Assembly: GCA_030789695.1 (NCBI GenBank)
Contig: CM061133.1
Coordinates: 99,715,128 to 99,779,127 of the forward strand
DNA from: Scilla litardierei
Lineage: Eukaryota; Streptophyta; Magnoliopsida; Asparagales; Asparagaceae
DNA: 64,000 bases
Direction: 5' to 3'
A program made the position numbers and the translations under genes. Each line of letters begins with the position of its first letter. The stretch's first letter is position 1. Below the pieces are notes generated by a model that saw only the letters and a list, made by a program, of their open reading frames with translations, did not search any database and was not told the DNA's origin. Below, one piece after another: positions 46,878 through 57,953 of the stretch.

Positions 46878-48092
46878 TTGAAAATTATAGGGGGTCGAGC
46901 TCACGACCTAAAACGAGCGCTGGTCGGGAGGCAACCCGACGGTTTTTGCTTTATTTTTTTTTCTTTATTTTCGTTTTAGAAATTTTTTTTAGTGTTTTGA
47001 GTCGATCGCAAAAAAAAAAATTTTTTTGTGATAACGGGTCCCATTTTTCTTGACAGGAAAGGAGATAGGTAGACCCATCATGAGGAAGATGAATGAGGCG
47101 ACGAGGAGCGCCCAAAGAAGGCGTTCGACGCCTAGGAGGAGCATGAAATCGACTGGAGGAAGAAAGACGGAGTTTAGAGCCCAAACGAAGACAAACAGCA
47201 GAATACAAGGCTCACTCGGCCGAGTATACTAGTCACTCGGCCGAGTCCAGAAGTTCGTCCGGCCGAGCCGCTCACGAACGAGGGAAGTCTGCTGTACCCA
47301 ACTCTCTGTTTATTTTCTCGATTTCGATATAACTGCTACTCGGCCGAGTGCATTTATTCACTCGGCCGAGTAAAACGGATACCCTCCTAGGGCGAGTCTT
47401 GCCGAGTAGCTTGGGTCACTCGGTCGAATGGACTTACTCCACTCGGCCGAGGCTGGCAAAGCCACTCGGCCGAAGCGATATCGGGGAGAAAATTTCTATT
47501 GCCTCGCTCGGCCGAGTGACCACGTCACTCGGCCGAGTCGTAACTCTCTATTATATAAGTGACGAAGGGGCGCGGATTTCGAAATCTAAAATCCCAAATC
47601 CGCCCGCGCCCCTTCGCCTACCCTCGCCCGATCTCGCCTCGTCGCCCAGCGACTCGCCCGCGCCCACCGCCGCTCGGCCTGCCGTCGCCGGCCGCCCATC
47701 GCCGGAGTCCGCCCGAGTCACCGCCGGCCGCCCCGCCTCCGATCACCTCCGGTTCGCTTATTTTCTCCGTTTTCTCCTCTCCTCGTGTATATTTTGAGGA
47801 TCCATGTGCTAAACGCCCCCCTAACCCAAATCAATTCCTATACCTATCTGTTATACCCCTATTGCTCCATACATTTTGATTATTACTCGCTGATATCGCT
47901 TTTCCATGCGCAGGTTGCTTTTTGGAGCTTAGGGGAGCTCAGGGGAGTTTCTACGGGCTGCTCAGGACTTCGTGGAGGCGCGGACTTCACACGCTTCCAC
48001 TACTTAGCACTCGCGGCGTGTTTGGGTAAACTCTTTCCACTCTTGTGCACACGCCGCACTTTTCACTTTTTCGGCGCGCGCTCGGGGCAGAT
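46878..48092 (+). other. Interval between gag-protease and ORF2; palindromes at 47,213-47,540
   Basis: Just after the gag stop, the stretch GGGTCGAGCTCACGACC ... GGGAGGCAACCCGAC resembles the sequence found after pol in Athila elements, so the pol deletion appears to end here. CACTCGGCCGAGT-type palindromes recur at 47,213-47,540, as in the LTR. The rest is GC-rich with no supported gene. Confidence 0.65.
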
Positions 48093-50261
48093 ATGCCGCC
48101 CCGGACACGGCCGCGGTCGAAGAGAGCTTCCGCCAAGCGGAAGCGGTCGGATGATGCCGGCCCCTCCCACGAGTTGGAGGACTCTCCTCCACCGTCCCCC
48201 GCACACCCCGCACAGCCTACAGCGCACCCACAGCCCGCACAGACTCTCCCCGCCGATCCACAGCCACCACCACCGGCTCCACTGGTCGGGCCGCTCGGGA
48301 TTACGTTCCGAGACGACGCACACCGCGCCGTCTTCGAGCGAATCTCCCAGCGCTCGATCGTACCCTCCAGGTTCGCACACCTCGCTGACCTAGGACGCCT
48401 GGGGGTACTTGAGGGGATGCTCACGTTGTACGACAACGTGGGCTGGCGAGATTTTTTCCAGGTGTCGGCGGATACTTTTACCCGTCCGACACTTGAGGTT
48501 TTGAGTTCTATCGCCCGGACCGATGAGGGATGCTCATTCCGGTTCATGGATCGAGAGTGCCAGGTCACTCTCGATATGATGAGAGCATTTTTCTCATGGC
48601 CCGCAGTCCCCGGAGCCGATCGCGGTTATGGCCCCACACATATCCCTCCACCCTCTTTCGACGTCGGTGCCTTCTGGGCACGTATCACGGGTCTCCACGC
48701 CGCCTTTGACCCTAGTAGGGCCAAGGCCTCGGCCATCGTACATCCCTGCCTACGCATTGCCCAGTGCCTCATGGCGACTACCTTTTTGGCCAGATATGAG
48801 CCGGGCACGATGTCTACGCCAGAGCTTTACATGCTCTATGCGATGACACGTCCCAGAGCTCTATCTAGGGATGGAGACGAGCTTGTCCCCGCCGTCGTGA
48901 TCGATATCGCGGCATGGTACTTAGACCGCATCATTGTATCGGTGGGCGCTCGCTCACCGATATGCTGCGGCGGCCTGATTACCCTGCTGGCTCTTATGAC
49001 CGGCGAGGATTTCCCCGACGACCTGCGACGCGTTCCGGGCCCCACTTCCTTGTCGATAGACGTTATGGCCCGGATGAAGATGCTGCGTCCGCACGGCGAG
49101 CGTCACTGGGTCTGGTTGCACGGCCCCTATGGGGCCGATTACATGATTCTCCCGAGCCCTGCTCGGACTCTGATTGCACCAGCCCACGTTGACTGGCTTC
49201 CGGCGATGGATGTCCTCATCCCCGCCGCCTACGTGCTCGAGGCCGAGGAGGCCGAGCAGGGCCCCGCTGCCCACGCTGCCCAGGCTGCTCCCGCAGACCC
49301 TGCCGCGCACCCTGCCGAGCCTGCTGCCCACCCCGTCGACCCTGTGGCCTCTCAGCCTGTTCCTGACATTTCCACTGCTCTTCACACTTCTGTCCCTACC
49401 TCTGCCTGTGTCGAGAGTACTTTTGCTGAGCCCACTTCCACCACTGTCACCACTTCCGAGGCTGTCCCCACCACTCACTCTGCCACCTCAGGCCCTCTGT
49501 CCGTGGAGCCCCTTTGCTCCGCACTCCCCGAGCGCCCGCCGACCATAGTCGAGTGCGGAGAGCCCTCGTTCACTTCGGTCGTGGAGACCATGGTTAGCAT
49601 GATCTCCGCTGGGGTTACACCTTTTGGACCGCACACTTCTGCCCCAGCGGGAGATTCCTCTGTCTCCACCGCCGCCTTATTCTCCGAGAGCGTCGTGGCG
49701 TCTGTCCACACGTCTGTGCCACGGACCTCTCTGGCCACCTCGTTACCTCTTTTGCACGCCTCCTTTGCTGCCGCTGCCTCCACTCCTCGCCAGCCGGCGT
49801 CCCGGCCTCACACCGAGGCCAGGCCCACTTTTCCAGGCGCGGCCCCTTTTGTCCCATTCCCTGCTGAGCCCGTTACATACTCCACACGCGTACGCCAGCC
49901 TCGCCCTGCACAGCCTAGACCGGTGCGTCCCTCTGCACCACCCCCACCCGACACCGTACTACAGAGCATACATGCTCTTGAGGTGGCGGTGAGTGGTCTT
50001 AGAGGAGACCTTCGGAGCCTGTCCTCCACCGTCTCTACGCTGTCTGGACGCTTTGACCTGATCCCTCAGATCCACTACTGCCTGACGCAGATCTTAGAGC
50101 GTCTCCCGCGCGTACCCCCACCCACCCCGCAGGTTCCCACACACACACCCACACACGCTCGACCTGCTTCCACTCCAACGCCCACCCCAGCTCAGCAGCC
50201 TACACCACCACCACCACCTCCTCCGCCTCAGGACGGAGACGGCGCGGCACCGCCTTCTTAG
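48093..50261 (+). CDS. Athila ORF-1-like protein, intact
   Basis: I chose the second ATG (MPPRTRPRSKRASAKRKR) because the basic start resembles relatives; an upstream in-frame ATG at 48,045 would add 16 residues. The product is about 722 residues. The N-terminus is basic, possibly a nuclear targeting signal. The conserved part follows at about residues 70-370 (RFAHLADLGRLGVLEGMLTL, FRFMDRECQVTL, YMLYAMTRPR, CCGGLITLLAL). A long Ala/Pro/Ser/Thr-rich tail follows with a short heptad-like stretch near its end (LRGDLRSLSSTVSTLSGRF). This is the arabidopsis retrotransposon ORF-1 family (PF03078), of unknown function. It lies where Athila elements have their extra ORF. Confidence 0.78.
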   Translation: MPPRTRPRSKRASAKRKRSDDAGPSHELEDSPPPSPAHPAQPTAHPQPAQTLPADPQPPPPAPLVGPLGITFRDDAHRAVFERISQRSIVPSRFAHLADLGRLGVLEGMLTLYDNVGWRDFFQVSADTFTRPTLEVLSSIARTDEGCSFRFMDRECQVTLDMMRAFFSWPAVPGADRGYGPTHIPPPSFDVGAFWARITGLHAAFDPSRAKASAIVHPCLRIAQCLMATTFLARYEPGTMSTPELYMLYAMTRPRALSRDGDELVPAVVIDIAAWYLDRIIVSVGARSPICCGGLITLLALMTGEDFPDDLRRVPGPTSLSIDVMARMKMLRPHGERHWVWLHGPYGADYMILPSPARTLIAPAHVDWLPAMDVLIPAAYVLEAEEAEQGPAAHAAQAAPADPAAHPAEPAAHPVDPVASQPVPDISTALHTSVPTSACVESTFAEPTSTTVTTSEAVPTTHSATSGPLSVEPLCSALPERPPTIVECGEPSFTSVVETMVSMISAGVTPFGPHTSAPAGDSSVSTAALFSESVVASVHTSVPRTSLATSLPLLHASFAAAASTPRQPASRPHTEARPTFPGAAPFVPFPAEPVTYSTRVRQPRPAQPRPVRPSAPPPPDTVLQSIHALEVAVSGLRGDLRSLSSTVSTLSGRFDLIPQIHYCLTQILERLPRVPPPTPQVPTHTPTHARPASTPTPTPAQQPTPPPPPPPPQDGDGAAPPS

Positions 50262-52293
50262 GCACTCTTGATGCCCTGATCCATTCCTGTCGTTGTGCTG
50301 CCCGTCTCTGCTGGGTCCTGATGCCCTTTTGTCCACCCCCTCCCCTCACTTATTTTGGGTTTATATTTTTGATCGCATCTATTTGTGCATATCATATCAC
50401 ATCTACTTGGGATTCTCATTTTTGATCACATCTATATATATCTTTTTTGGGAGAGAGGGAGAGTTCTGGGTGCCGTATTTATTTTCGTATCACTCCTAGC
50501 TGTGCATGCATCATTTCCGCATCATATTTTCATTTCTTACTTTTCTTTTTTTTTATATATTTTTTCTTCCCATCATGCATGCATCCTCACTTGCCCCTCA
50601 CATTGCTTGTCTCTCTGTGTGCCACACTTTGCACATTGAGGACACTATGCCGTTTAGCTTGGGGGAGTGAGCTTTCACGTTCTTTTTTCCGATTTGCCAC
50701 CTTTATTTTCAGTTTTTCACACCGCTTTTCACTTTTGCACTCATTTTTCGTTATTTTCCTTTTGTTTCGCCATGCATCACGTTTTCCTTACTTACCTGTG
50801 TGCCGCATTGCATAGTTCTATTTTCCTTTTATCTTTACTTCTTCCTTATTTTTCATCTCATGCTAGAGATGAATTTTTTGTGATGATGTCTGCGTGGAGT
50901 TAGCTTATTCTATATGCATGCTATATTTGTCGTGTCTTAGATTTCATTTCTGATATCATATGCTATGACTCGCTTGCATTTAGAAATAGGAGCCCACACT
51001 TTTTCCTCATGAAAATGGATGGAATTTTATTATTGGTTGAGCCTGAATATTCATATGTATGCTATCACAGAAAACACACCAAGATTCACGCATTGAATGC
51101 CTATACCTGGAGTACTGACTTCTTTTCCTTTATCACTTCTATATGCATGAATTGTACACTTCACTTCCGGATGATTGAATGATTGTTAGCTATGATATAT
51201 CTGGATTAGTTAGCTTTTTTGCGACCGAAACTGAGTAGATTAGATCACCCTGCTGAAGTGTCGTGCATGTCTTATAGAGTGAGCCGAGAGTTATATTTAT
51301 TTCTTTCTCCACAAATCTTGAACAACATTTCTCTACTTTTAAAATCATTGGTGAATCTCCCCTTAGTGATTCTATTTTATGGCATTTCCCCCGCTATTAA
51401 TTCCTAGCTCCAAATCTCTTATTCCAAAAAAAAAGGGAAAAAAAAGAAAAATATATATATAATAAAAGAGAGAGGAACATTCTCGTATATCATTATCTCT
51501 CTTTGAATTGGGATCATTGTATATATGATATATAAGAAAAAAAAAAGAGAGAAAAAAAAAAGAGAAAAAAAATCCTCAATAAAAGATCCCATCTCGCTTA
51601 TTTTCTTTCTTTCTTCTTTCTCTTCTTTGCCTTTGGAGCTTTATAAAAATGGGGATGTAAATATTTTTGTGCCACCACGCTTATAGATAAGCTTGGGGGA
51701 GGAGATCCATTGATGTGTGAGAGAGCGACTACTTGACATAGCACGACAACCTAGGCTAAGTGATATTCTATACTCGGTGAGATTGTTTCTAGCTTTACGA
51801 AATCCAGAAATCTAAGCCTAGCATTCATTTCATGAAACCCATACTTTTCTATTCTCTCTATTCTATGATGTGATGCTCTTATACTCCAGATAGAAAGCGT
51901 TCAATTGAAAAGTGTGTGATCTGAGACTTGTATACCGCTTTAGATGATTCAGGCGATGTTAATTTTAAAATCATTCCGTTTCTCATGATTATACCGTTGT
52001 TCGTGGGTTTTCTATTTTCTACTTGCACTATTCTACTATGATATCAAAATGAGATTCTTTGACATGTATTTCTCACTCGGTGCATGCCATAAGAGTAAGT
52101 GAAACCCACATCCTGAGAAAATGATCTAGCATCCTACCTCTTCTTCCTTTCTTCCTTTATTTTCGTTTGGTTTTCATTCTTCTTCGTTTTTTCATTTTCT
52201 TTCGTTTTTCGCCGTTTTCGTTTTCCGAATCCACCGGGTTCGCTTTTTACTTATCTTCCTCGAGGACGAGTAAGAGGCAAGCTTGGGGGATTT
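50262..52293 (+). other. 3' noncoding region of young Athila-like element, with polypurine tract
   Basis: T-rich, then A/G-rich sequence (51,421-51,580) without a supported gene. AGCTTGGGGGA occurs at 50,656, 51,690 and 52,280. The last (52,279-52,290), four bases before the 3' LTR, is the polypurine tract; a fourth copy lies at 46,737 inside gag-protease. Confidence 0.75.
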
Positions 52294-54110
52294 TGATCAC
52301 TCCTTATTTTACACCCTTTTCCCGCATGTTTGCATGCCATTTTGATCGCCCAAATTATGTTTTTCACGATATATCGACGATATTGCGATGCTTTTCACGA
52401 TTTGTTGTTTTTGTCGCATTTCAGGTGATTTGGCGCGATTAGGAGTGATCTCGAGATGCGTGTAATCTAGGCGGCCACCGACGACCTCCCCGAGGGGTAT
52501 TTTGCTGTTGGAGAGGAGCGGAAGAAGAATGGACGTCGTCGGAGCGACGAGGAGGCCAAAACGACCAGTTTGGGCATTTTTTGTGTCCCACTCGGCCGAG
52601 TGGAGTAGCCACTCGGCCGACCAGCGAGACACTGCTCGGCCGACCAATTCAGACACGAGTTACCTGTGCACTCGGCCGAGCACAGAAGACCCACTCGGCC
52701 GAGTGACGAAACCACGTCCGCCCGAGTGGCGCCCAGACGAAGGCTCTCAAAAAGACCGAAGTTACTGTTTTTCGGCCTCTGAGCTTCAGAAGACCCACTC
52801 GGCCGAGTGGCAGATCCCGTCCGCCCGAGTGAAGTGAAGCCATCGGCCGAGTGACGACAACTCACTCGGCCGAGCCGCCCCCGAACTGAAGACCCCTGAA
52901 GCCCACGACTTACTGGAAATTGACAGGGTTTTCACTCGGCCGAGCGACTTTCGTCACTCGGCCGAGTGCGATGCGCTGCCTGTAGCGAAATTTGCGGAAA
53001 ACAGGCTGTGCAGGGGCGTTTTGGTCAGGATTTTTAGACGATTTTTGGGGCTATTTAAGCTCTGTTTTTACCCTAGTTTTGGGGGCCTCCTCTCAGATTT
53101 TTTGCAGCTTTTTGAGTCTACTTTTTAGCTTTATTAATTGTGATTGGTGAAGAGAAAAACTTGGATTTTTGTTGGGTTGATTGAAGATCTACATTGGTTT
53201 GCACTTCTCTTCCACAAAAACTCTATTTTTTATTGTTTATATCATTGTTGTGATGAATTCCATTGTCTATTTCTTTGCCAATTATTGTGCTATTGCTATG
53301 ATTAGTGAGTAGTCTCCACGTCTTGGGGCGTGGGGATGAACCCTACAAGCCCAATTTCGTATTTGTGTTGAACCGGTAGAAATTGAGCTAGGATTGTTAT
53401 TAGGGATTAGATTGGGATCGAACTACTACGGATAGCTAGGTATTCACATCAATTGGGATTTGCAAGAGATTGGATCCCAATTCGATAGGAAGCCCTAGAA
53501 ATCCGAATTGGGTTGGAGTCGGATTTTCGAAGTATCGGTTTGCAAGAAATTGGACCGATGCTAGGATCTCCGGTTGCAATTCCGCGCCGATACCCGTTTG
53601 CAAGAGATTGGACGGGTAGGAACTATCCTAATTTAGATTGTGGACCGAGTTTGCAAGAGATTGGACTCGGTGCGCAATTGGACGATGATGTTGATCCCAA
53701 TGCTAGCTTCCCTAGGCTAGGGTTTGCAAGAGATTGGACCCAAACCTAGGATAGCTATAGACCGGCAACAGCGCGAGAGCGTGAGCTTGGTTTCACATTT
53801 AGTTGCAACTAGTTCATCCAAATTCTCATCCTAGCGATTCCGATACCGGTGAATCACAATTGTGAAATACGGTGAGTAGTGGGGATTCCCCATTCCCTAG
53901 GCGTTCTCTATTTGATTTGATATTTCGCACTTTTGTCTGACGATTGTGACAGGATCGCCCAAGGCAATTATCCCTCTAAATAGCCAGGTTGATTAGGAGC
54001 AAGCACGGTCATTCGTCCTCCCTGTGTTCGATACCCGCTCGCCGCTATACCGTGCGCTTGCGGTAAAACTACAACCGTCGTCCCGGGACGTGTACGCCGG
54101 GGCGCGATCA
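52294..54110 (+). repeat. 3' LTR of young Athila-like element
   Basis: It is 1,817 bp. The three differences from the 5' LTR that I saw are at 52,535, 52,901 and 53,846 (T, C and T here against C, T and C). Confidence 0.95.
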
Positions 54111-54115
54111 GTCAG

Positions 54116-55175
54116 TCAGCTCCCGAGTTCCGACTCGGCCGAATGAAGAAATCACATCGGCCGAGAGAAGAAAATCACATCGGCCGAGAGAAGAAAGTCA
54201 CTCGGCCATCGGCCGAGAGAAGAAAGTCACTCGGCCGAGTGACTCCCGAGGAGACGACCCCCAAAAGTCCAAAGTTATTGGAATCCGTCAGGGTCTGTCA
54301 CTCGGCCGAGTGACATTTATCACTCGGCCGAGTGAGCCGCGCTGACTGTAGTGTAAATTGCGATTTTCAAGCTGTGCAGGGGCAATTTTGTCACAGTTAT
54401 TTTGGGTGATTTTGGGGGGTATTTAACCCCAGTTTTAAACCTAGTTTAGAGAGCTTTTTCTCATACTTTTGGCAGCCATTTTAGATTATTTTTTAGGAGA
54501 TTAGATTTAGTTCTTTGGAGAGAGAGAAAAAGTGTTATTTTGTTGGATGCTATTGAATCTTCATTGTTTTGTCTCTCTTTCTATCAAAAACCTCATTTTT
54601 ATTGATATATTGTCTATTGTAATGAATTCTATTGTTTTTATTATTGAATTTCTAATGATTTGTATTATGAATTGTGAGTAGTTTTATCGTCTTAGGGCGT
54701 AGGGATGAACCCTATGAACCCTATTTCTAATTTGTGATGAATTGGTGAAATTATTGCTAGAATTGATTAGGGTTAGTTTGGGATCGATTTAATACGAATA
54801 GCTAGGGATTCATACCGATTGGGATTTGCAAGAGATTGGATCCCAACTCGATAGGAAGCCCTAGAAATTCGAATTGGGTTACAATTGGGTTTCTCTGGAA
54901 TCGGTTTGCAAGAGATTGGACTGAAACTAGGGTTTTCGATTGCAATTCTATACCAATACCCGTTTGCAAGAGATTGGACGAGTATGAACTATCCTAACCT
55001 AGGTCGTAGCTCGAGTTTGCATGATAGTGGGCTCGAGATACGATTGGACGATGATGTTGTTCTTCACGCTAGCTTGCCTAGGTTAGGGTTTGCAAGAGAT
55101 TGGACCCTACCCTAGGTTTGTTATAGACCGGTAATAGCGCGAGAGCGTGAGCTTGGTTCTACATTTAGTTGCAAC
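54116..55175 (+). repeat. Outer Athila-like LTR, part 2, with five leader hairpins
   Basis: This continues part 1 after the GTCAG duplication. A 23-24 bp unit with ATCGGCCGAGAGAAGAAA is tandemly repeated at about 54,140-54,235. Five hairpins corresponding to those of the inner LTR lie at 54,819-55,109, with partly different stem sequences that still pair. Part 2 ends with GCAAC, the duplication of the next insertion. Confidence 0.85.
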
Positions 55176-56709
55176 TGTAGGGATTTCTGGGACCCTTAGG
55201 GCACAAAAACTCTATGCCCGTCCTAAGTCGGACGGAACATAGACAGAAAAGCAGCAGAAAAAGAGACATGTTAATCTAATTAACATTTAACCCTAAGGTC
55301 CAAGACCCTAATCCAAGATCTATGCCGACTTGGGATGGGTCTGACCATCCCAAGAAGGATCTAGCCTACTGCGATTAAATTAAACTAATGCTAATAAACA
55401 CATACCCGGAATCTCAACCCTGGGACAGGCGAGATGTTCCGCACCGTCTTCTGAGCCGCTCCCGTCCCACGTCGAGCCGCTCCTCGAACCGCTCCCCGAA
55501 CCGCTCCTCGAACCGCTCCGCATCCTGAGGCAATCAATCCCGTGTCACCGAGCCAACCACGCGCTGAAGAAAGTTTCATGCGAGTGAAACCTCCGCCTAG
55601 ATTTCAGATCTGAATCCGAACTCCTTTGCGGCTTTGCTAGAGCCCTCAGGAGCAAGGCAGCAATTTATAGGGAGAGGAGAAATATTAATTTAGCTTAGAT
55701 CCGAGCGTGCTCCAACATTTACGAGAGCCGCTCAGATCTAGAGCTTGGGACGAGTTTAGAGGAAGGGGGCAGACCCCTATTTATATAGGCGGCTGACCCC
55801 TCCCCTCAACTCAATTTCCGATGTGGGACTAAAGTTGGAGTTAATTAATTCAATTTAGTTTGCCTTTCACAAAGGCTAAACTTCCGTGAATTTTAACTCC
55901 CTCACCGTTGAACTTCATGATTGATACAACCTATCAATACGAAGGGCGTTCAATGGTGAACGCATAGGAAAAACCCGTTCGTCAATCGGAGTTCGTTTGA
56001 CCCTCCAATTGATCACTCAAAGTTCAGCCCACGGCTAGTTTTTCGCAAAAACGAGCCGTCAAAATTCTGCACACGTCTAGGGTTCTGCACCCTAAGGTGG
56101 GGCCCAGCCTGTTGGCCCCACCAGCCCAAAATCAGGCTGACTAGGCGCCTGCCCAGACCTGGGCACGGGCGCCCAGGTCTGGCGCGGGCGCCCAGGCGCC
56201 AGCTTGGCGCCCAGGCGGGCGCCTGGGCCGGGCACCCAAGGCGCCCGGCCCAGCGCGCCTGGGCTGCCAGGCGCCCAAGGCGCCTGGGCTCCCAGGCACC
56301 CAGGGCGCCTGGGCGGCCCGCCTGGGCGCAGGCCCAGGCGCCCTGTGCCTGGGCCTGTGCCCAGGTGCCTGGCCCTAGCACACTGGCTCAGCCAGGTCTG
56401 GCCAGGCTGCCCAGGCCAGACTTGGTCTGGTCTGGGTCAGCCTGGTCTGACCCTGTCTGATCTGATGGGCTGTTTTGTGCATATTTTGGGCATCTGGTGT
56501 CCGATTTGGACGCCGTTCGAACCTGGGTCTAGACCGGGACATTCCCGTCTTACCCGTAAACTATTCCATGCGTTTGTATCATTAAATATTGTTTTAAACT
56601 ATTTAAAACACATTTAATCTATTTTGCATCATATGCAATTTAGTCCATATCTAGGCTTAAATTATCATTTGCATCAAATACAAATGATCTGAGGGCATAT
56701 ATCCCTACA
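55176..56709 (-). repeat. 3' LTR of degenerate copia
   Basis: It is 1,534 bp, 192 bp longer than its partner because of a GC-rich minisatellite at about 56,150-56,342. A TATATAAAT box on the minus strand lies at 55,779-55,787. Confidence 0.88.
56150..56342. repeat. GC-rich minisatellite based on GCGCCCAGGC / GCCTGGGCGC
   Basis: Irregular copies of a 9-12 bp unit are present in this LTR and missing from the other, where TGGGCGCCC joins directly to TGTGCCTGGG. It lies upstream of the TATA box in the sense of the element. The ORF rich in Ala, Trp and Gln across it is a by-product. Confidence 0.8.
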
Positions 56710-57932
56710 TCTCCCACTTGCACTCAGGATCATTTATCCTAAATGCTGGAGATTTATTGCAAACATCTTTTGCAATATTCTATCCCTTGCATCAAATGTA
56801 AATTATTCTCCCTAACTAATTTCTACCTATTACTAGACGAAGATCGCACTCTGTGTGAGACCCTACAGCCTGACCCTTACAACAAGTTGGGCTCGAAGCC
56901 CTATACGGCAGTGACCACGAGCAGTGGTTGCCGTTCCTGCTTCAGGAATCATCATTATGTGGTTGACTCATTGACATGAGTATTGTCAGGACCACCCTGA
57001 CTGTTTCTGTGATGAATTCCGTAGTTATAGTCTCTTTGTCTAAATTATGTCGTGTAGATCAAGTCTAGGGTACGGTCAAACTGTCAACCCCAATAACTTG
57101 ACTCCGGTTAGTTTCTATCGATCTTTTAGTCAAAAATGTTGGACTTCTTCCAACATACTCTGGCCAGAGTTTCTACTAAAGACCGAACTAACCCTACGAC
57201 ACTAACTCCCATTTACATGGAGAGACGAATCCTCTCTTGGTCATTACTCGCCTCGTACGCTTCAAGTGACACCTGATCAAAGAACTTTCGACAGGGCTTG
57301 CCTCGAAGCTAGGTCAGTTGATCTAAGTGGTACCGTTCACGCACAGGTTCGTCAAAAATGACCTCAAGTCAAAAGACCAACTAGCCTATCATCACTAAGA
57401 GTTATCATTGACAGATTGGTCAAAATAACCATATGATAACTCTTGTGGATCGTTCAGTGAACTCATTCTCTAATGAGCACCTGTGTCTCGTCTTCGACTT
57501 CGCCAAGTCAAGCGATCATGAGATCATCGCCACCGCTAAACGGTGAAGACCAAGACACAATGGTCTATCTGATGTTTCGATATCCTTGTCTCGAAACATC
57601 TACGACCACGAACCCTTTTAGACTTATGCTACAGACGGTCAAACATTTCTCCATGATCGAGATACTCAACTCTATACATGTTTGACCTTGCATAAAGTCT
57701 CAGGACTTTACCTAAGTTAATATCTAATGTTAACTACATTATAATATAACTTAGATAAATTGTTACCAAACAGCTTACTGTTATTTCGAGCAAGATGTTT
57801 GTGCTTTTCACACACAAAGATAGATTACCTTTAGGGTATCTTCTCTCAACACCTCCCACTTGCACTCAGGCCCATTTATCCCGGTATCTTATACCGTTTT
57901 TACACATAAGTTTTCCCGACTTCATGTGGTAG

Positions 57933-57953
57933 AGCCTTTGTGAGTGGATCTGC
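57933..57953 (-). pseudogene. Copia RNase H C-terminal remnant
   Basis: The minus strand encodes ADPLTKA, the conserved end of copia RNase H, in a short open context (LADPLTKALPHEVG-like). It confirms copia origin and minus orientation. Nothing upstream is in frame. Confidence 0.6.

Larger units (their letters stand above)
42111..54110 (+). mobile_element. Young 12-kb Athila-like element lacking pol
   Basis: Two 1,817-bp LTRs (42,111-43,927 and 52,294-54,110), exact target duplication GTCAG (42,106-42,110 and 54,111-54,115), primer site and polypurine tract are all present. By eye the LTRs differ at three bases, all C/T changes. The internal region holds gag-protease and an Athila ORF-1-like gene, both open. 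There is no reverse transcriptase, RNase H or integrase in any frame, so it is a non-autonomous element that keeps its gag. It is the most recent large insertion in the window. Confidence 0.93.

Noticed and set aside
56013..56617. ORFs rich in Ala, Trp, Gln or Pro
   Set aside because: They follow from the GC-rich minisatellite and are absent in the partner LTR.
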